Below are positions 61,401 through 64,000 of a stretch of 64,000 bases of DNA, piece by piece. The DNA lies in assembly GCA_025453975.1 (NCBI GenBank), contig JALOPI010000017.1:32102-96101 (forward strand). The letters are read 5' to 3'. The position numbers were made by a program, and so were the translations under genes. Position 1 is the first letter of the stretch. Each line of letters begins with the position of its first letter. The DNA is from Syntrophobacteraceae bacterium (GTDB lineage Bacteria; Desulfobacterota; Syntrophobacteria; Syntrophobacterales; Syntrophobacteraceae). Below the pieces are notes generated by a model. That model was given only the letters and a program-made list of their open reading frames with translations, was not told where the DNA came from and ran no database searches.

Positions 61401-62159
61401 TCCCGGAAGGTGGGCGGCGAGCGTGCCGCAAAGCTTGCCTCGGCCCGGGTTTTCGGTCCCCGGCCGGGAGAATACGGAACGCGCGTGACCTCGCTCATCG
61501 AGACGGCCTCATGGACCTCGGAGGAGGAGCTGGTGGAAACCTTCACGTCCAGCATGAATCACCTCTACGGTGAGAACGTGCACGGCGAGCGCTTCGAGGG
61601 GCTTTACGAAGGACACCTCCGTCAGGTGCAGATGGTGAGCCAGATCAGGGACACGATCGACTACGAGATCGGCGATCTGGACCATTACTACGAATACTTC
61701 GGGGGACTTTCGCGCACCATCGAGTCTTTCCGAGGAAGCCCTCCCGTGCAGCTCATCACCGATACCACCCGGGAACGGGTGCGCACGGAAACCGTGGGGG
61801 AAGCCCTGGGTCGATCGGTGCGCACGCGGCTGCTCAATCCCCGATGGATCGATGCTCTCCTGGAGCACGAGGTCCACGGGGCTCAGAAGATCGGCGACCG
61901 CGTGGAGTATCTCATCGGTTTTGCCGCAACCACACATGCCGTGGGAGACTGGGTCTTCTCGGCCGTGGCTCAAAGATACCTCTTTGATGAAAGAATGCGT
62001 AACAGGCTCAGGGAAAACAATCCTTACGCCGCCGAGGAGATGGCCAGACGCCTTCTGGAGGCCAGGAACCGTGGGTATTGGAATGCATCGGAGGAGGAAA
62101 GGGAGAAGCTGCGGGATATCCTTCTCGAGATGGAAGGCGATCTGGAGGAAAGCACCTGA
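58413..62159 (+). CDS. cobN: CobN/BchH-type large chelatase subunit
   Basis: The 1248-aa protein binds the tetrapyrrole and metal for ATP-driven insertion. Family motifs include VGLFFYGGMHFSQSVV, NVPVFAGAPLYGRELE, HVGTHGTLEFLKGKEVGM and FQFDPRLVPSQAACERG in part, ending in YLFDERMRNRLRENNPYA. It closes the operon with ChlD/ChlI partners and ECF/TonB transporters. CobN works late in aerobic B12 synthesis; an anaerobe would use early cobalt insertion, so a salvage role is more likely. The exact metal (Co, Mg, Ni) is not given by sequence. Confidence 0.92.
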   Translation: MNQKRVCCVINAGLSQTLLEGVAHFRKSHGDLLSVKVHYVHEIDEERVSPTRLREDLLSSELVLLDLRGAGRAVGLAASALGGARNTVVCLVGASPEILSLLRMGSLSLKEIMAGRDEENGSQVSSIQRIQKIMRWVERAGDLAPIGRLRHARNWSKVTRYWGNGGAENVESLLVFLGREYLALKLPAPPEPLEYPELGLYDLQSGKHFDTLEAYRAHAGFLEGRPTVGLFFYGGMHFSQSVVAAEAVARHLGSSCNLVPVYSTSLHNLEAIEKFYLPHGRASIDVLLYLQWFQLATFSADDPEKTLRLLGSLNVPVFAGAPLYGRELEKWEESDQGLSPVEVMTTVIMPELDGMIEPVPSLALKDEVDPGSGEKVKRPVALEAQVARISRRMLRRAALKEIANAEKRVAFIIYNNPPGEDNIGNAAYLDVFASLRRLVSAMADRGYRVEPLPESREICRRFIDIGAVNNARWVPVEQSLADTVTVTAERYENMLASLPHSQEVVSTWGRAPGEIMAGEGKIVLPGLELGNVFLGLQPARGIHSDPGKLTHDKSLPPHHQYIAFYKWLEEDWRADAVVHVGTHGTLEFLKGKEVGMSPVCYPALLIGSVPHFYIYHVVNPSEAMIAKRRSLGTIVSYNSPPLTVSGLYEDYAILEEWIDEYLEAKLSDPGRGQRLEARILEKASSLSLTKESVPEIQEELVLMKRSIIPKGLHILDEELSLEDAAETITCFLRYDRDGVPSLHRLLAEEKGLDHDGLLDRPEGLDDSGRMPAETLQEIEANARELVLRALQGATDGASDAPRSRALAEALKIHERMNRRQEISSLLDALEGGFTMPGIGGEPIRDLETLPTGRNTFQFDPRLVPSQAACERGFEIAQNTLRHYCKLNGCYPRSTGIILWAFETAKTRGETVGQIFGYLGVRPVRKNPWKTDIEIIPVETLGRPRIDVTVQICGFFRDMFMNVVHLVNRAIDAVSRLDEAPEDNYVRVHSQQAAAGLSRKVGGERAAKLASARVFGPRPGEYGTRVTSLIETASWTSEEELVETFTSSMNHLYGENVHGERFEGLYEGHLRQVQMVSQIRDTIDYEIGDLDHYYEYFGGLSRTIESFRGSPPVQLITDTTRERVRTETVGEALGRSVRTRLLNPRWIDALLEHEVHGAQKIGDRVEYLIGFAATTHAVGDWVFSAVAQRYLFDERMRNRLRENNPYAAEEMARRLLEARNRGYWNASEEEREKLRDILLEMEGDLEEST

Positions 62160-62234
62160 GAGGTCACTCGTACCTTATTCTTAATGATATCAAAGTGAAG
62201 CGAATGCCATCGGTAACCTCTCCATAACGGTGGG

Positions 62235-62365
62235 CGCCCGGGCCTGCCATCCGGAATTTGAAGGTGGCCCGGACGGTGGCGGATCTCCAGGGCGCGGAAT
62301 CCAACTCATCCCACCATCTCCAGGAGCCCATCCAGTTCCATGCGTTGGATCGTTCCAGGTCTTGA
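62235..62365 (+). pseudogene. Diverged fragment of the comM 3' end
   Basis: The sequence aligns with the last 130 bases of comM (49181-49310) through the stop codon (TGA at 62363-62365), with one extra base near 62250 and about 80% identity. Long exact blocks include AAGGTGGCCCGGACGGTGGC. Frame is lost. It lies about 75 bases after cobN. Together with comM it brackets the 13-kb segment as direct repeats. Confidence 0.82.
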
Positions 62366-62460
62366 TCCGGCGCGAGACATTTCGGGTCCCCGACTTCATG
62401 TCCCTGAGCAAACGGCCAGGGGAGCGGTTCCGTCCTCTTTGTGCCGGTCAGGGTGGATCC

Positions 62461-63003
62461 TCACGCATCGTCGCCGCAGGCGCAGGCATGGCCGGGGCCT
62501 CTCCAGGCCTCGAGGATGGCGGAGCAGGCTTCGGCCACCGACAGACCATCGCACCGAATGGTCACATCGGCATAGCGAGAGTACAGGGCCGACCGCTCGG
62601 CGAAAAGCTCCTCGAAGCTCTGGTCCGGCCGCTTGGCCAGCCCCCTGGTTTCGTAGTCGTGGATCCTCGCTTTCAGCGTTTCCAGGTCAACGTCCAGGAA
62701 TACGGTCAGGCCGCTCGACTTGAGGTGCTCCATGGCGGCCTGGCTGTAAACGGCGCTGCCCCCCGTGGCGATGACGTGATGGCGAGGATCAAGACTCAGG
62801 AGCACCCGCTCCTCGATGGCCCGCAGGGCCATGTGCCCTTCCCGGTTCACGATGTCCTGCAGGGATCGGCCCTCCGAGCACTGGATCAGGATGTCCGTGT
62901 CCACGAAATCCATGGACGCGCACTTGGCCAGCACCACGCCGATGGTGCTCTTTCCCGATCCCGGCATGCCGATGAGCACAATATTATCAGCGCCATGGTC
63001 CAT
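62461..63003 (-). CDS. aroK: Shikimate kinase
   Basis: AroK phosphorylates shikimate in chorismate synthesis. The 180-aa protein has Walker A GMPGSGKST (12-20), the shikimate site FVDTDILIQ and TGGSAVYS, plus a lid segment RGLAKRPDQSFEEL. The start at 63003 has GGGAG. It is divergent from amtB. Confidence 0.92.
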   Translation of the reverse strand: MDHGADNIVLIGMPGSGKSTIGVVLAKCASMDFVDTDILIQCSEGRSLQDIVNREGHMALRAIEERVLLSLDPRHHVIATGGSAVYSQAAMEHLKSSGLTVFLDVDLETLKARIHDYETRGLAKRPDQSFEELFAERSALYSRYADVTIRCDGLSVAEACSAILEAWRGPGHACACGDDA

Positions 63004-63242
63004 GGTGATCTCCCGGGTGATGTCCCGCTGCGGTGGTCAGTCCTGTAACGCCTCGTTCCTCTTACGCTCATGGAGCAAGATAACAATTTTGTCCGGACCA
63101 TCCAGGGAGGCTCGGTACAAAGCAGGGGCCTCCCCCCGGGAATATTGAGCCCCCAACGGCTTGAGTTTTCAAGCCCAGCGGGGCGTGATCCCCCTGTCGA
63201 GACGGCGCTCTTCCCTGGCCCGAGCTCCCCTGAGGTCGACGG

Positions 63243-63351
63243 AATTGTGGACAATGTTGTGATGGGATCGAGATTCTGAACGAAATTGTTCTGTCCGTGG
63301 TGGAACGAGAGGGCGCATATCTCGCCTAATTCATGGATTGTTCTGAACAAT
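63243..63351. promoter_or_regulatory. Palindromes upstream of amtB promoter
   Basis: ATTGTGGACAAT (63243-63254), GAAC-GAAATT-GTTC (63278-63291) and ATTGTTCTGAACAAT (63337-63351) share ATTGT/ACAAT or GTTC/GAAC half-sites. Relative to the predicted start near 63396 they centre near -148, -112 and -52. The upper two lie at usual enhancer distance for a sigma-54 activator such as NtrC. Confidence 0.45.
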
Positions 63352-63369
63352 TCATCGGTCGGTCCCATC

Positions 63370-63385
63370 TGGCATCTGCCTTGCC
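63370..63385 (+). promoter_or_regulatory. Sigma-54-type (-24/-12) promoter of amtB
   Basis: TGGCATCTGCCTTGCC has GG and GC exactly 10 bases apart with TGGCA and TTGC blocks. It predicts a start near 63396, about 80 bases before the gene. Ammonium transporters are commonly sigma-54/NtrC controlled. Confidence 0.65.
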
Positions 63386-63476
63386 ATCACCGGGTGGGGC
63401 CCGGTGGCGGGCCCACCGAGACGTTGGGCTCATGGATCCGGAGGCGGAGCGAAGGGAGGAGAAGGCGTTGCTGCAG

Positions 63477-64000
63477 ATGATGACGACCAAAAGGGTGGGG
63501 ATGTTTCTGGGGATGCTCACGGCGGCGGAAGCGGGGAGCGCCGTGGCCGCCGAAACGGCTTCGATCAACCACGGAGACACGGCATGGCTCCTGGCCTGCT
63601 CGGCCCTGGTGATGCTGATGCTCCCGGGTCTGGCTTTGTTCAACGGGGGGATGGTCCAGCGTAAGAACGTTCTGAGCTCCATCATGCACTCCATGGCGGC
63701 CCTTGGGGTTGTGGGGCTCCAGTGGGTCATCATCGGCTACTCCCTGGCCTTCGGGCCAGGAAACCCTTTCATCGGGGACCTGAGCCAGTTCTTCCTGGCC
63801 GGCACGGGAGTCGACTCCACCAGCGGGTCGGTGCCAACCTACGCGTTCATCATGTTTCAGGGGATGTTCGCCATCATCACGCCGGCCCTCATCAGCGGCG
63901 CCGTTGCCGAGCGCATGAAGTTCAGCACGTACCTGGTCTTCATCCTGCTCTGGTCTCTCCTCGTCTACAATCCCCTGGCGCACTGGGTCTGGGGCGGGGG
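63477..64000 (+). CDS. amtB: Ammonium transporter AmtB, 5' part
   Basis: Cut by the window edge; about 175 residues are seen. A signal-like N-terminus (MFLGMLTAAEAGSAVAAE) is followed by SINHGDTAWLLACSALVMLM, then LFNGGMVQRKNVLSSIMHS and GAVAERMKFSTYLVF, all typical of Amt channels. Start 63477 (ATGATG) is used; a longer in-frame ATG at 63432 is possible. GGAGG lies upstream. Confidence 0.93.
   Translation, partial: MMTTKRVGMFLGMLTAAEAGSAVAAETASINHGDTAWLLACSALVMLMLPGLALFNGGMVQRKNVLSSIMHSMAALGVVGLQWVIIGYSLAFGPGNPFIGDLSQFFLAGTGVDSTSGSVPTYAFIMFQGMFAIITPALISGAVAERMKFSTYLVFILLWSLLVYNPLAHWVWGG

Overview
The window is GC-rich and densely coded on both strands. It reads as an anaerobic or microaerophilic Desulfobacterota bacterium, perhaps close to the Syntrophobacterales. 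That is an inference from content: GatCAB components, FliW-CsrA, a rubrerythrin-like ferritin, rubredoxin, a cytoplasmic molybdopterin/iron-sulfur gene cluster, -24/-12 (sigma-54) promoters, and a probable selenoprotein. No rRNA, tRNA or CRISPR array was found.

Layout. 1-3.8 kb: the 3' end of glgC, a REP-like palindrome, then a leftward run of carbonic anhydrase, an HELIH protein, gatC and gatA (gatA has a frameshift near its 3' end). 4-7.7 kb: a small orphan gene, a SagB-type double nitroreductase, HtpX and Hsp20 with a clear sigma-70 promoter. 8-13.8 kb: proS, a YjbQ-family gene, a DUF151 nuclease, adenine deaminase and a diiron ferritin-like gene. 14-31.8 kb: mostly housekeeping and regulatory genes (FMN protein, Smr, RNase D, YcaO-TPR, mutL, GAF/degenerate GGDEF, mreB, prmA, fliW-csrA, HDOD, J-domain membrane protein, acyl-CoA dehydrogenase, DUF1573 lipoprotein, phosphatase fusion, receiver). 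32-33.8 kb: a TauE/SafE-type permease split over two genes, behind a sigma-54-like promoter. 34.4-41 kb: a six-gene redox cluster (molybdopterin catalytic subunit, four-cluster ferredoxin, GltD-like flavoprotein, a 70-aa protein, a CBS protein, a HoxU/NuoG-N-like subunit), with two copies of one palindromic repeat right after stop codons. 41-47 kb: fabD, an atypical rubredoxin, a DUF1573 gene with an in-frame UGA where its paralogue has Cys, ferredoxin and nitroreductase genes, small proteins, and a candidate sigma-54-driven sRNA.

47.8-62.4 kb: comM, then a 13-kb segment holding a decayed MNT/HepT pair and one tight operon: TonB-dependent receptor, ChlD-like and ChlI-like chelatase ATPases, ECF S, T and double-ATPase components, and a CobN/BchH-type large chelatase subunit. 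A diverged second copy of the comM 3' end, collinear through the stop codon, lies just after cobN, so the segment is bracketed by direct repeats and looks like an acquired island. The operon couples outer-membrane and inner-membrane uptake to an ATP-dependent metal chelatase, which suggests scavenging and re-metalation of a tetrapyrrole or corrinoid. The window ends with aroK and the 5' part of amtB, which has a good -24/-12 promoter and upstream palindromes.

The most notable points are the probable DUF1573 selenoprotein (43131-43556), the chelatase-uptake island with its comM-derived flanks, and the candidate sRNA with a CU-rich anti-Shine-Dalgarno stretch (47211-47283).
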